DNA of 33,621 nucleotides from the NCBI GenBank assembly GCA_011056635.1, contig DSEO01000100.1:1-33621 (forward strand), written 5' to 3'. This document shows, one piece after another, positions 8,204 through 15,473 of this stretch. The position numbers and the translations under genes are program-made. How positions within the stretch are numbered: position 1 is the stretch's first letter; the number at the start of each line of letters is the position of its first letter. Below the pieces are notes generated by a model. That model worked only from the letters and a program-made list of their open reading frames with translations. It did not search any database and had not been told where the DNA came from. Source of the stretch: Bacteroides sp. Its GTDB lineage: Bacteria; Bacteroidota; Bacteroidia; Bacteroidales; GCA-2748055.

Positions 8204-9103
8204 ATGCAGTCGCTCTTCTCTGACTATTTCCTCCCCGTCACACTCGCCATTATTACGCTGGGAATGGGACTGTCGCTGACTGACAGGGATTTCAGGAATA
8301 TCTTTGTCCAGCCCAGAGCGGTGATCACAGGCATATGCTGCCAGATGATCCTGCTGCCGGTGATCGCGTTCCTCATTGCCCGTACCACCGATCTGGATCC
8401 GGTGTTTAAAGTGGGACTGATACTTATCGCCGCCTGCCCGGGGGGTGCCACCTCCAACCTGGTCACCTATATCCTCAGGGGGAATGTGGCCCTCTCCATC
8501 TCCATAACGGCCATCAACAGCCTGATCACGCTGGTAACCATACCCGTCATTGTGACCCTGGCGCTGAACCATTTCATTCACCAGGAAGCGGAGATCCACC
8601 TTCCGGTGTGGGAGACCGTGATGAAGGTCTTTTTGATCACCCTGGTGCCGGCATACCTGGGCACCCGGATCAGGAAAAGGAGACCCGGATTTGCGGACAG
8701 ACTGGAACAACCCCTGCGCATCATCCTCCCCCTGCTTTTGCTGCTGATCTTTACCGGGGTGATCTTCATTGACCAGGGGACCGGGCTGGCCACCATCAAA
8801 GATTCCATCAGCATTTTCCCCTATGCGCTCCTGCTCAACATCATGGCCATGCTGGCCGGATTGCTCGTAGCCATGGTACTGGGACTGGTCAAGGTCAACC
8901 AGTTCACGATCACCATTGAGGTGGGACTACAGAATTCGGCACTGGCGATTTTCGTGGCCACAAGCCTGTTGAACAGCCGGGATATGGCACTGGTGCCCGT
9001 GGTTTACGGCTCCTTCAGCTTTTTCACCACCCTGCTGTTCGCATGGGTGGTTAAGAAGATCGTACTTGTAAGGAAAAGACCACCTAACGGAACAGGTGGA
9101 TAA
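8204..9103 (+). CDS. Bile acid:sodium symporter (BASS) family transporter
   Basis: This 299-residue protein has nine to ten hydrophobic segments and conserved BASS features. These include the early PxxMGLSL-like stretch (LGMGLSLTDRDF), the ACPGGATSNLVTYILRGNVALS segment (about 86-107), and the second half VGLQNSALAIFVA (about 244-256), where the crossed-helix substrate and sodium sites lie. The family moves organic anions such as bile acids, pyruvate or pantoate with sodium at the inner membrane. The substrate cannot be told from sequence. It runs opposite to the act operon, and its last 20 bp overlap the 3' end of the convergent gene at 9084-9512. Confidence 0.88.
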   Translation: MQSLFSDYFLPVTLAIITLGMGLSLTDRDFRNIFVQPRAVITGICCQMILLPVIAFLIARTTDLDPVFKVGLILIAACPGGATSNLVTYILRGNVALSISITAINSLITLVTIPVIVTLALNHFIHQEAEIHLPVWETVMKVFLITLVPAYLGTRIRKRRPGFADRLEQPLRIILPLLLLLIFTGVIFIDQGTGLATIKDSISIFPYALLLNIMAMLAGLLVAMVLGLVKVNQFTITIEVGLQNSALAIFVATSLLNSRDMALVPVVYGSFSFFTTLLFAWVVKKIVLVRKRPPNGTGG

Positions 9104-9512
9104 AGCCTGCCTTTTCAAAAGGCTCCGGGGTCCCGGTCTCCTCGATCACATAATAATAGATACCGGCTTTCACATCCGTTCCGCTGCTGTTCTTCCCGTT
9201 CCAGTATATGCGTGGCGACCTGGAATAGAAGATCTGGGTACCGCTGCGTGTAAATATCCTGAAAGTATACACCGTGGTCCCGTCGGTATCCACCTCGAAA
9301 TAATCATTGACCCCGTCCCCGTTGGGAGTGAACACATTGGGGATTGCCAGCTCCTGGCCTGCCGAATCCACATCGGACGGGGTGGCGAACAGCTCCATGG
9401 GACCGGATGAGAACCGGGTGGAATCGGGGGGGGGGACGGCTTCCTGTCCGGTGATCACCGGAACGAACAGGCAGGCAACGAGCCAGGCGGCAAACATTTT
9501 TTTGAGGGTCAT
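9084..9512 (-). CDS. Small secreted protein: signal peptide plus T9SS type B (CHU_C) sorting domain
   Basis: This 142-residue protein has a signal peptide (about 1-22, ending VITGQ), a linker of about 35 residues and then a complete gliding-motility C-terminal domain (about 55-142). The opening is the classic IPNVFTPNGDGVNDYFEV, followed by the FRIFTRSG and GTDVKAGIYYYVIEE strands. These domains normally route a large passenger through the type IX secretion system. Here there is almost no passenger. The start overlaps the stop of the AI-2E permease gene by 4 bp, so the two are probably coupled. The 3' end overlaps the symporter gene convergently. Confidence 0.85.
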   Translation of the reverse strand: MTLKKMFAAWLVACLFVPVITGQEAVPPPDSTRFSSGPMELFATPSDVDSAGQELAIPNVFTPNGDGVNDYFEVDTDGTTVYTFRIFTRSGTQIFYSRSPRIYWNGKNSSGTDVKAGIYYYVIEETGTPEPFEKAGFIHLFR

Positions 9513-10618
9513 ATCTTCTCGGTCAGCTTCTGGACCACCCTAAAGTTATTAAAAAATTCCTTGGCAAAAACCCGGATCACCGTATAGGTGGGGATGGCCA
9601 GGATCATTCCCACAATTCCGGCCAGGCTGCCGGCCATCATGATCACGATAAAGATCTCAATGGGATGGGCATAGACGCTGGTCCCGAAAATGAACGGTTG
9701 GAATACCATGTTGTCCGTAAGCTGGGTAATGACGAATACAATGAACATATACCCCATCAATGGCAGCAGCTGGGTGGTAAAATCCAGATCAAGGTGGGAT
9801 GCCGCTCCCAGCAGGATCCCCAGCGCCGCTCCGATCCAGGGGCCCAGGTAGGGGATGATATTGAGCACGGCGGCCATCAATCCGATCACCAGTCCGTGCC
9901 TGAATCCCACACCCACAATGGTCATGCCCAGGGTGACCAGCGTCATGATCCCTGTCATCTGCAATGCGATGCCGACGAAATACCTGCGGAGCAGATGGAT
10001 GATGGAGGTGATGGCATGCCGGAAGGCCGATTCCTTTTCCTTCGGCAGCAGGGTAATCACGTAACCCAGTAACAGGCGCTCCTCCCTGAGCACGAAAAAG
10101 GTAATGAAAGAGATGGCAAAAATGGCCCAGGCAATATTCCCCAGGATGGAGGCAACGCTCCCAACAAGGTCTGTGATCACATTGATGCTCAGTACTTCCC
10201 TCAGGCGATTCTGCAACAGCTGCCTCAGCGATTCCTGGTTATCTTCACCCAGGTTCAGTTCGCTGTACCATATTTCCACACGCTCGATGGGCCCTTCCAG
10301 CTGCTGGAAGATCTTATTGGTATCCACTTTGGAAAGTTCCTGGGCCTCGCTGGCCACCAGGGGTATAAAAAGCCTGAAGAAACTGAAGATGGCTACCCAG
10401 ATCACGATCAACGTGACCATGGCCCTCAGGGTCACGGGGATTTGCCACTTCCCGATCCTGATGCGTCCGAGCAGGTGCACCAGGGGGCGCCCGATCAGGG
10501 AAAGGACGGAGGCGATCAGCAGGTAGGCCACAATGTTCGAAAACCGCCATACCAGGAAAACAAGCACAGCGATACCGGCTATCACAAGCAGGGTACGTGG
10601 CGTGAACCAGGATTTCAT
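9509..10618 (-). CDS. AI-2E family transporter (TqsA/PerM-like permease)
   Basis: This 369-residue protein has seven to eight hydrophobic segments in the AI-2E/PerM arrangement. Two helices precede a soluble region of about 100 residues (VASEAQELSKVDTNKIFQQL and following). The C-terminal helices carry the family signature GLMAAVLNIIPYLGPWIGAALG (about 229-250) and a final PTYTVIRVFAKEFF. Members export small molecules or act as antiporters; only a few have known substrates, so none is assigned. It is the upstream gene of a two-gene unit with the small T9SS protein. The 135-bp spacer to divergent thyA should hold its promoter. Confidence 0.88.
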   Translation of the reverse strand: MKSWFTPRTLLVIAGIAVLVFLVWRFSNIVAYLLIASVLSLIGRPLVHLLGRIRIGKWQIPVTLRAMVTLIVIWVAIFSFFRLFIPLVASEAQELSKVDTNKIFQQLEGPIERVEIWYSELNLGEDNQESLRQLLQNRLREVLSINVITDLVGSVASILGNIAWAIFAISFITFFVLREERLLLGYVITLLPKEKESAFRHAITSIIHLLRRYFVGIALQMTGIMTLVTLGMTIVGVGFRHGLVIGLMAAVLNIIPYLGPWIGAALGILLGAASHLDLDFTTQLLPLMGYMFIVFVITQLTDNMVFQPFIFGTSVYAHPIEIFIVIMMAGSLAGIVGMILAIPTYTVIRVFAKEFFNNFRVVQKLTEKI

Positions 10619-10700
10619 ATCGGTGCCATCCCTTCCGGGTAATTAACAGTTCGTGTAAATATAATAATTTATTGATGATGGGAATGTTGATATTTTTTCC

Positions 10701-10731
10701 TTTTGATTTCCTGGGCGAATCGCTACTTTTA
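10701..10731 (+). promoter_or_regulatory. Candidate promoter of thyA-folA
   Basis: TTTTG at 10701-10705 is followed after 18 bp by TACTTTTA at 10724-10731, one mismatch from TAnnTTTG. The predicted transcript would have a leader of about 15-20 bases before the thyA ATG at 10754. Purine-rich GAAGGG lies just before the ATG. Confidence 0.5.
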
Positions 10732-10753
10732 CCTCCCACGAAGCGAAGGGAAA

Positions 10754-11548
10754 ATGAAGCAATATCTTGATCTGCTTGATCATGTGCTGAAGCATGGACA
10801 CAGGAAGGAGGACCGCACGGGGACGGGAACCCTCAGTATTTTCGGATACCAGATGCGGTTCGACCTGGCCGAAGGATTTCCGTTGCTGACCACCAAAAAA
10901 CTGCATGTCCGGTCGATCCTGTACGAACTGCTCTGGTTCCTGAGGGGGGATACCAACATCCGGTACCTGAACGACCACGGGGTCAGGATCTGGGACGACT
11001 GGGCGGACGAGAACGGTGAACTGGGCCATATCTACGGTTACCAGTGGCGCAGCTGGCCTGCGGCCGACGGTACCACCATTGACCAGGTGGCCATGGTGAT
11101 TGATTCCATCCGGAATGACCCGGACTCCAGGAGACATGTCATCAGTGCATGGAATGTGGGAGAACTGGACCGGATGGCCCTGCCTCCCTGTCACATCCTC
11201 TTCCAGTTCTATGTGGCCGGTGGAAAACTCTCCTGTCAGCTGTATCAGCGGAGTGCGGATATCTTCCTGGGTGTTCCGTTCAACATCGCATCTTATGCTT
11301 TTCTGCTGATGATGATGGCCCGGGTGACGGGACTGCAGCCCGGCGAGTTCATTCATACCCTGGGGGATGCACACATCTATCTCAATCACACGGACCAGGT
11401 GAAACTGCAGCTCAGCCGGGATCCCAGACCGCTGCCCCGGGTGACCCTGAATCCGGAAGTCCGTTCCGTTTTCGATTTTATATATGAAGACTTTCAGGTG
11501 GAGGATTATGATCCCCACCCCCATATCAAAGGTGCCATCTCGGTATGA
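10754..11548 (+). CDS. thyA: Thymidylate synthase
   Basis: This 264-residue cytoplasmic enzyme methylates dUMP to dTMP using 5,10-methylene-tetrahydrofolate and releases dihydrofolate. The N-terminal signature [21 protein letters not shown] is intact. The catalytic cysteine lies in [12 protein letters not shown] (about residue 146). The substrate-binding segments [21 protein letters not shown] and HIYLNH are present, and the end KGAISV is typical. The ORF track extends 17 codons further upstream, but ATG at 10754 gives the same length as the E. coli enzyme and begins MKQYLDLL, so I chose it. The stop overlaps the folA ATG by 4 bp. The pairing is logical because folA regenerates the folate oxidised here. 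Confidence 0.97.
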   Translation: MKQYLDLLDHVLKHGHRKEDRTGTGTLSIFGYQMRFDLAEGFPLLTTKKLHVRSILYELLWFLRGDTNIRYLNDHGVRIWDDWADENGELGHIYGYQWRSWPAADGTTIDQVAMVIDSIRNDPDSRRHVISAWNVGELDRMALPPCHILFQFYVAGGKLSCQLYQRSADIFLGVPFNIASYAFLLMMMARVTGLQPGEFIHTLGDAHIYLNHTDQVKLQLSRDPRPLPRVTLNPEVRSVFDFIYEDFQVEDYDPHPHIKGAISV

Positions 11549-12042
11549 TCCATAAAAACATCTCCATCATCGTGGCCGTTGCGGAAAACCATGCCATCGG
11601 AAAGGACAACCGGCTGCTCTGGCACCTGCCGGACGATCTCAAGAGGTTCAAAAGACTCACCACGGGACATACCCTGATCATGGGGAGAAATACATTTCAT
11701 TCTCTGCCCGGGGGACCCCTGCCCGACCGCCGCCATATCGTACTCACGGACAGACCCTGTGAAAAATTCGAAGGTTGCGAGACAGCCCGTTCCGTCGAGG
11801 AGGCGCTGGCGCTTGCCGGTAACAGGAAGGAGTGTTTTGTGATCGGAGGAGGCATGGTGTATGCCCGCTTCCTGCCCCTGGCGGGGAAACTGTACCTGAC
11901 CAGGGTGCACCGGGAATTCGAGGGAGATACCTTCTTCCCGCAGATCGATTTCAGTCACTGGAAAGCCGTATATACGGAAACGGTGGAGGCGGGGGGAAAA
12001 AATGAATATGCCCATACCTATACGGAATATGTAAGAATTTGA
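11545..12042 (+). CDS. folA: Dihydrofolate reductase
   Basis: This 165-residue enzyme reduces dihydrofolate to tetrahydrofolate with NADPH. Conserved features are [24 protein letters not shown] (about 9-32, with the active-site acid in PDD), the [16 protein letters not shown] cofactor and substrate segment (about 49-64), and [14 protein letters not shown] (about 98-111) at the NADPH site. The start codon overlaps the thyA stop (ATGA), so expression is probably coupled to thyA. Length is normal for the chromosomal type. Confidence 0.96.
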   Translation: MIHKNISIIVAVAENHAIGKDNRLLWHLPDDLKRFKRLTTGHTLIMGRNTFHSLPGGPLPDRRHIVLTDRPCEKFEGCETARSVEEALALAGNRKECFVIGGGMVYARFLPLAGKLYLTRVHREFEGDTFFPQIDFSHWKAVYTETVEAGGKNEYAHTYTEYVRI

Positions 12043-12052
12043 CCCTGCATCG

Positions 12053-12083
12053 TTGTAAGGTGTCACTTTAATCACTATTTTTC
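12053..12083 (+). promoter_or_regulatory. Candidate promoter of the DUF2147 gene
   Basis: TTG (12053-12055) is followed after 20 bp by TATTTTTC (12076-12083), one mismatch from TAnnTTTG. The ATG is 23 bp further downstream, a spacing close to that of the other candidate promoters in this window. Confidence 0.45.
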
Positions 12084-12106
12084 CGCACGAACCAACACAG
12101 CACAAC

Positions 12107-12562
12107 ATGAAAAAGTATCTGGTATCCATCACCGCCATTCTGTTCCTGCCCCTGTTCCTCTATGCACAATCGGACAGGATCCTCGGCGTATGGCTCACCG
12201 AGGAAGGGACCTCACAGGTGGAGATCTACAAGTCCCCGGACGGAAAGTTCCACGGAAAGATTGTCTGGCTGGATGAGCCCTTTGAAAACGGGAAGCCCAA
12301 GGTTGATGATGAGAATCCCGATCCCAAACTGGCCAAAAGGCCTATCATGGGATTGCCCCTGGTGAAGAACTTTAAATACAGTTCGAAAAAGAAGCAATGG
12401 GTCGACGGAAGCATCTATGATCCGGATAACGGAAAAACGTATGATTGTTTCGCCTGGTTTGAGAACGGCAATTACAACACCCTGTATCTGAAAGGGTATG
12501 TGATGGGGATCCGGGCTCTGGGCAGGTCGACCGTCTGGAAGCGGGAGAACAAAAGAAACTGA
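12107..12562 (+). CDS. DUF2147 domain secreted protein
   Basis: This 151-residue protein has a clear signal peptide (about 1-21, ending LYAQ). The rest is a single DUF2147 domain: DRILGVWLTEEGTSQVEIYKS, KFHGKIVWLDEPF, RPIMGLPLVKNFKY, GSIYDPDNGKTYDCFAWF and a terminal GRSTVWKR. The family is a lipocalin-like periplasmic or exported barrel of unknown function, common in Bacteroidota. It has its own candidate promoter and a strong terminator, so it is probably monocistronic. Confidence 0.9.
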   Translation: MKKYLVSITAILFLPLFLYAQSDRILGVWLTEEGTSQVEIYKSPDGKFHGKIVWLDEPFENGKPKVDDENPDPKLAKRPIMGLPLVKNFKYSSKKKQWVDGSIYDPDNGKTYDCFAWFENGNYNTLYLKGYVMGIRALGRSTVWKRENKRN

Positions 12563-12599
12563 AAATGCGCGGGCCTGCCGGAACGGGCCTGCCTGAAAT

Positions 12600-12645
12600 T
12601 GAACGGAAACGGACACTGCTGTCCCGCTTCCGTTCACTTTTTTTT
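12600..12645 (+). terminator. Rho-independent terminator after the DUF2147 gene
   Basis: The arms TGAACGGAA (12600-12608) and TTCCGTTCA (12628-12636) pair perfectly. The stem continues inward through CGG/CCG and, past a bulge, ACA/TGT to a CTGC loop. One base later there are eight T residues (12638-12645). It ends 83 bp after the DUF2147 stop. Confidence 0.85.
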
Positions 12646-12805
12646 GCCGCTCAGCGCATCCGGTTTATTGTATGTTCTTGATTGCCCAAAGCTTATATAT
12701 TTTGGCATGTAATATGCTATATTTTCAATGAAAACAAATCTTACGTCCTTTTACACCAACGGGTGATTCAGTAAAATTTCTTTTTTAGGTTTAAGTGGTT
12801 AGTTT
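12646..12805 (+). other. Gene-free spacer with a possible small transcript
   Basis: No ORF of useful length is present; the longest with an ATG that I noticed encodes 12 residues (12728-12766, MKTNLTSFYTNG). The stretch has two copies of TATATTTT (12696-12703 and 12718-12725) flanking the small inverted repeat GCAT-N5-ATGC. A TTG lies 15 bp before the first copy. It is AT-rich compared with its surroundings and is bracketed by a terminator on each side, so a short RNA starting here and ending at 12836 is possible. Confidence 0.3.
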
Positions 12806-12836
12806 AAAAAAGGGGCTTCACAGGGCCCCTTTTTTT
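12806..12836. terminator. Bidirectional intrinsic terminator
   Basis: AAAAAAGGGGC (12806-12816) and GCCCCTTTTTT (12825-12835) form an 11-bp stem around an 8-base loop. The T run (plus strand) and A run (minus strand) let it work both ways. It lies 37 bp beyond the stop of the minus-strand gene 12874-14094 and probably terminates the padR operon. On the plus strand it would end any transcript begun in the preceding spacer. Confidence 0.8.
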
Positions 12837-12873
12837 CCCCTGCCTCCTTCTTTTCTTCCCTGCCTCCTTCTTT

Positions 12874-14094
12874 TCAGTTCCCCAGCAGATTCCGGATGGC
12901 CACGTATTCAGCCAGTGCGATCCCCTTGGCGGCATCACTCAGTTTGTAGTAATTCTTTACCAGCGGTTCGTTCAGCACATGACCTGCCCCGTATTCGATT
13001 TTCCAGATTTTCCCGGTGAATTCCAGGTGGTCCCCGATCTGGCCCCGGACCACCGGATCATCGATCATCTCCTCCAGCATCTCCCTGAATATGTTAGCTT
13101 CCAGGTCAAATTCCCTGCCGGCTCCGTCCTTGCTGATCACCTGGTCACCGGCCCTGCGGTTGTCGATGGCCTGTACATCCCCGATAAAGGCCCCCGGCTC
13201 CCCCACAAGGGAGATCATCTCATCCTGCATGGCCTCTATGCGGACCTGCAATGACCTGGCCTGTTCGTGGATCCGCGCAATGGATCCCTGCCGGTCCGCC
13301 GTTACACTGTCACCGGCCAGTTCCAGCAACGCGGCGGTCCGCTCCCGCACCTGCTGCACGCTGGCTTCATTCTGGACGGCCTCCTCCCGGTAGAGCTCCA
13401 GGGACGTTTTGGACATGTTCACATTGGCAAAGAGCGTGATGATGGCGATCCCCACCAGCAGCATCACCACATAGGGCAGGGCGACCTTCTGTTTTCCCGC
13501 CCGCCGGAAAGCATTGACCACGTAGAGGGGAACGAAACCCACAATCAGGAACCCGGTTCCCAGCAGGACCATGCTACCGGCCCCGGGCCAGTGCATGATC
13601 TTGAACAGTGCGCCGGCCAGCAGCAGGGCCAGGGTCAGATAGCCCACCACAGGGTATACAGGGTTCTTTTTCTCTGCCTGCTCCCGGTAATTGGTGACGA
13701 AATACAGCGGCAGGAACACCAGGACGATCAGTACAATGCCCACGGTAAGCAATATACCGGCACCCGGCCAGTGCATCCGTTTGAAGAAAGCGCCGAGTAG
13801 GGTGACCAGCGCGGAGGAAAGTCCGAAGATATACGTGAAATTTTTCATGCGTTGAAATTTTTTATCCAGGTTAAGCAAAGTCTGGTGCTGGAGCTCGGGA
13901 AGCCTGTTTTCGCCGATGGAATCGAGGACCGCCCCGTAGGAGGATTCGAAATCCTCCCCGGCATGCATCTTCTCCTCCACCATGCAGCATACATGGTCCA
14001 GCACGTCATCCAGGAGCCTCTGGCAGGTCAGCCCGCGGCCGGCCAGATCGCTCCTGATCCGTTCGAGGTTGTCGTCAATGGTCGCTCCGATCAT
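12874..14094 (-). CDS. PadR-linked membrane protein with duplicated GldL-like MHWPGAG hairpins
   Basis: The function of this 406-residue protein is unknown. Residues about 1-75 resemble the prefix domain of PadR-linked membrane proteins (LLDDVLDHVCCMVEEKM, GEDFESSYGAVLD). Two transmembrane hairpins follow, each with the same motif: FKRMHWPGAG at 104-113 and FKIMHWPGAG at 164-173, exactly 60 residues apart. This points to internal duplication. A further transmembrane segment is at about 206-224. A predicted periplasmic region rich in charged heptad-like sequence (about 225-406) includes VQQVRERTAALLELAG. The MHWPGAG motif also occurs in the gliding motor protein GldL. The start is 2 bp after the padR stop, so PadR probably controls it. 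Confidence 0.75.
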   Translation of the reverse strand: MIGATIDDNLERIRSDLAGRGLTCQRLLDDVLDHVCCMVEEKMHAGEDFESSYGAVLDSIGENRLPELQHQTLLNLDKKFQRMKNFTYIFGLSSALVTLLGAFFKRMHWPGAGILLTVGIVLIVLVFLPLYFVTNYREQAEKKNPVYPVVGYLTLALLLAGALFKIMHWPGAGSMVLLGTGFLIVGFVPLYVVNAFRRAGKQKVALPYVVMLLVGIAIITLFANVNMSKTSLELYREEAVQNEASVQQVRERTAALLELAGDSVTADRQGSIARIHEQARSLQVRIEAMQDEMISLVGEPGAFIGDVQAIDNRRAGDQVISKDGAGREFDLEANIFREMLEEMIDDPVVRGQIGDHLEFTGKIWKIEYGAGHVLNEPLVKNYYKLSDAAKGIALAEYVAIRNLLGN

Positions 14095-14096
14095 TG

Positions 14097-14429
14097 TCAG
14101 GCAGGCGACGGTTTGAGCACATAGGTCAGGGTATTCACAAAATCAAAAAATTCATCCAGCTTCTGCTGTGCCCCTGACCTGCCAACCTCGGTCAGAGAGT
14201 AGTACTTCCGGACCCGCCTGCCGATGTATTCCGTTTCGGTGGTGATGTGTCCGTCCGCCTCCAGTTTATGTAAAACCGGGTAGAGCGCCCCGAATGTGAG
14301 CCTGATCTTACCGGTGGAGAGCTCTTCCACCTTTTTGGTAATCTCATAGCCGTACATGCGTCCGTTGTCGGCCAACAGCTTCAGTACGATCGTACGCAGG
14401 GTACCTTTTAAAAGATCATTCGATATCAT
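14097..14429 (-). CDS. PadR family transcriptional regulator
   Basis: This 110-residue winged-helix repressor begins LLKGTLRTIVLKLLADNGRMYGYEITKKVEE and has the wing region LTFGALYPVLHKLEADGHITTETEYIGRRVRKYYSLT. These are the hallmarks of the short PadR type. The C-terminal helix (about 85-110) is the dimerisation arm. It is the first gene of a two-gene operon with the MHWPGAG membrane protein. The family start MISNDLLKG is well conserved and fixes the ATG at 14429. That places the start codon only 5 bp after the predicted -7 box, so the mRNA is probably leaderless or nearly so. A palindrome inside the promoter suggests autorepression. Confidence 0.93.
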   Translation of the reverse strand: MISNDLLKGTLRTIVLKLLADNGRMYGYEITKKVEELSTGKIRLTFGALYPVLHKLEADGHITTETEYIGRRVRKYYSLTEVGRSGAQQKLDEFFDFVNTLTYVLKPSPA

Positions 14430-14434
14430 GGGTA

Positions 14435-14464
14435 CAAATATATAACATTGTTATATATATGCAA
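14435..14464 (-). promoter_or_regulatory. padR promoter
   Basis: On the minus strand TTG (14464-14462) is followed after exactly 19 bp by TATATTTG (14442-14435), a perfect TAnnTTTG. The initiator ATG begins at 14429, so the predicted start point falls at or within a few bases of it. Confidence 0.7.
14438..14458. promoter_or_regulatory. Operator-like palindrome in the padR promoter
   Basis: ATATATAACA-T-TGTTATATAT is a perfect inverted repeat with 10-bp arms and a single central base. It covers the spacer between the -33 and -7 elements of the padR promoter and overlaps the -7 box. This is the position expected for a repressor that blocks RNA polymerase. PadR itself is the obvious candidate binder (inference). 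Confidence 0.65.
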
Positions 14465-14472
14465 ATTATATA

Positions 14473-14503
14473 TTGCTTTTTTTCCGTTTTGTTCATATGT
14501 TTG
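14473..14503 (+). promoter_or_regulatory. Promoter of the divergent T9SS surface-protein gene
   Basis: TTG (14473-14475) is followed after 20 bp by TATGTTTG (14496-14503), a perfect TAnnTTTG. The leader to the ATG at 14528 would be about 20 bases. It lies back to back with the padR promoter, the two -33 elements only 8 bp apart. Confidence 0.65.
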
Positions 14504-14510
14504 AACATAT
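14491..14510. promoter_or_regulatory. Second palindrome, over the -7 box of the divergent promoter
   Basis: ATATGTT-TG-AACATAT (14495-14510) is a perfect inverted repeat, and GTTCA/TGAAC (14491-14506) is nested across it. It contains the ATGT...ACAT half-sites known for PadR-type operators. It covers the -7 element of the plus-strand promoter, so a regulator, perhaps PadR, may control both directions. Confidence 0.5.
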
Positions 14511-14527
14511 TTGTCTCACCTTAATTT

Positions 14528-15427
14528 ATGACTATGAAACAAAAATTTACGCTTAAGAAACTTTTCCGGAAAAGGGAAGGCTGGCTGCTGATGGCCCTGT
14601 TTGCACTCCTGCTCGTGTTCGGGTGCTATGAATTCAAAGTGGTGGATCAGCCCACCGAAGGTACCAAGAACAGTTCGTTTGATGTGAATATCGTGATGAC
14701 CGAGGATGATGATGAGTCCAATGACTGGACCTATGAGGACGGTTCACTGACCAAGGGCGGCCTGTTCAGTGTGCTGCTTCCGGAAGGATGGACCATCACG
14801 GACGACATCGGGGTCACCGTGGTGGCGGCTGACTCCCTGCCGGACGGAATGGGAGGATGGGTTAAACCGACCGGGGAACACGGCGGACAGTACGTGCTGC
14901 AATATGATGAAACGCAGACCACCATGCTGAATGATTCCTCTGCCGCACCGCCCGAAGGGTATTACTGGTGGGGTGCCGTGACCAGCGAACCCGTGGACAT
15001 GGCGTTCTTCGACAGCCTTTACTTCACAGTGAACATCCTGACGGACGACAAGCTGGGGGAATTCTTCCTGCAGTATGCGGCGGGTGACGTGGATTACTGG
15101 GGCCGGATGCCCTATGATCCCCTGACCCTCACCGATCCGCTTCCCATTACCATCAGTCCGGGCGTCAATGTGAATGAATACCTGACGGAAGCTGCCCTTT
15201 CCCTCTATCCCAATCCCTCCTACGGATACCTGAACATCGGGCTGTCCGGTGCAATGGACCGGACGGTGGATATGATGATCTATGATCTGAGGGGAAAACA
15301 GGTACGCTCCGGACAGATTACCGGTGCGCACACCACCCTGGATGTGGTGGACCTGGCCCCGGGGACCTATGTGCTCCGGCTTGAAACGGGCGGGGAGACA
15401 ATCACCAGGAAATTCGTGAAACACTGA
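14528..15427 (+). CDS. Surface protein with lipobox and T9SS type A sorting domain (DUF4961-like)
   Basis: This 299-residue protein has a long basic N-terminus, a hydrophobic segment (about 20-32) and a lipobox-like LVFGC at about 29-33. The N-terminal domain begins YEFKVVDQPTEGTKNSSFDV, resembling DUF4961-type beta modules of Bacteroidota surface proteins. It is followed by an acidic DDDESNDW stretch and a beta-rich middle. The last 80 residues are a type A sorting domain: LSLYPNPSYGYLNIGL, MMIYDLRGKQV, DLAPGTYVLRLET and a final KFVKH. Export through T9SS is expected. ATG at 14534 is an equally good start. A perfect promoter lies just upstream. The function of the N-terminal part is unknown. 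Confidence 0.8.
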   Translation: MTMKQKFTLKKLFRKREGWLLMALFALLLVFGCYEFKVVDQPTEGTKNSSFDVNIVMTEDDDESNDWTYEDGSLTKGGLFSVLLPEGWTITDDIGVTVVAADSLPDGMGGWVKPTGEHGGQYVLQYDETQTTMLNDSSAAPPEGYYWWGAVTSEPVDMAFFDSLYFTVNILTDDKLGEFFLQYAAGDVDYWGRMPYDPLTLTDPLPITISPGVNVNEYLTEAALSLYPNPSYGYLNIGLSGAMDRTVDMMIYDLRGKQVRSGQITGAHTTLDVVDLAPGTYVLRLETGGETITRKFVKH

Positions 15428-15473
15428 CGGTTCGCACTTCACGCAATCTGAAAACCTGATCACTACATATCGT

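Noticed and set aside
12728-12766. 12-codon ORF (MKTNLTSFYTNG) in the spacer
   Set aside because: It is too short to judge, lacks a clear ribosome-binding site and has no link to a downstream gene as a leader peptide.
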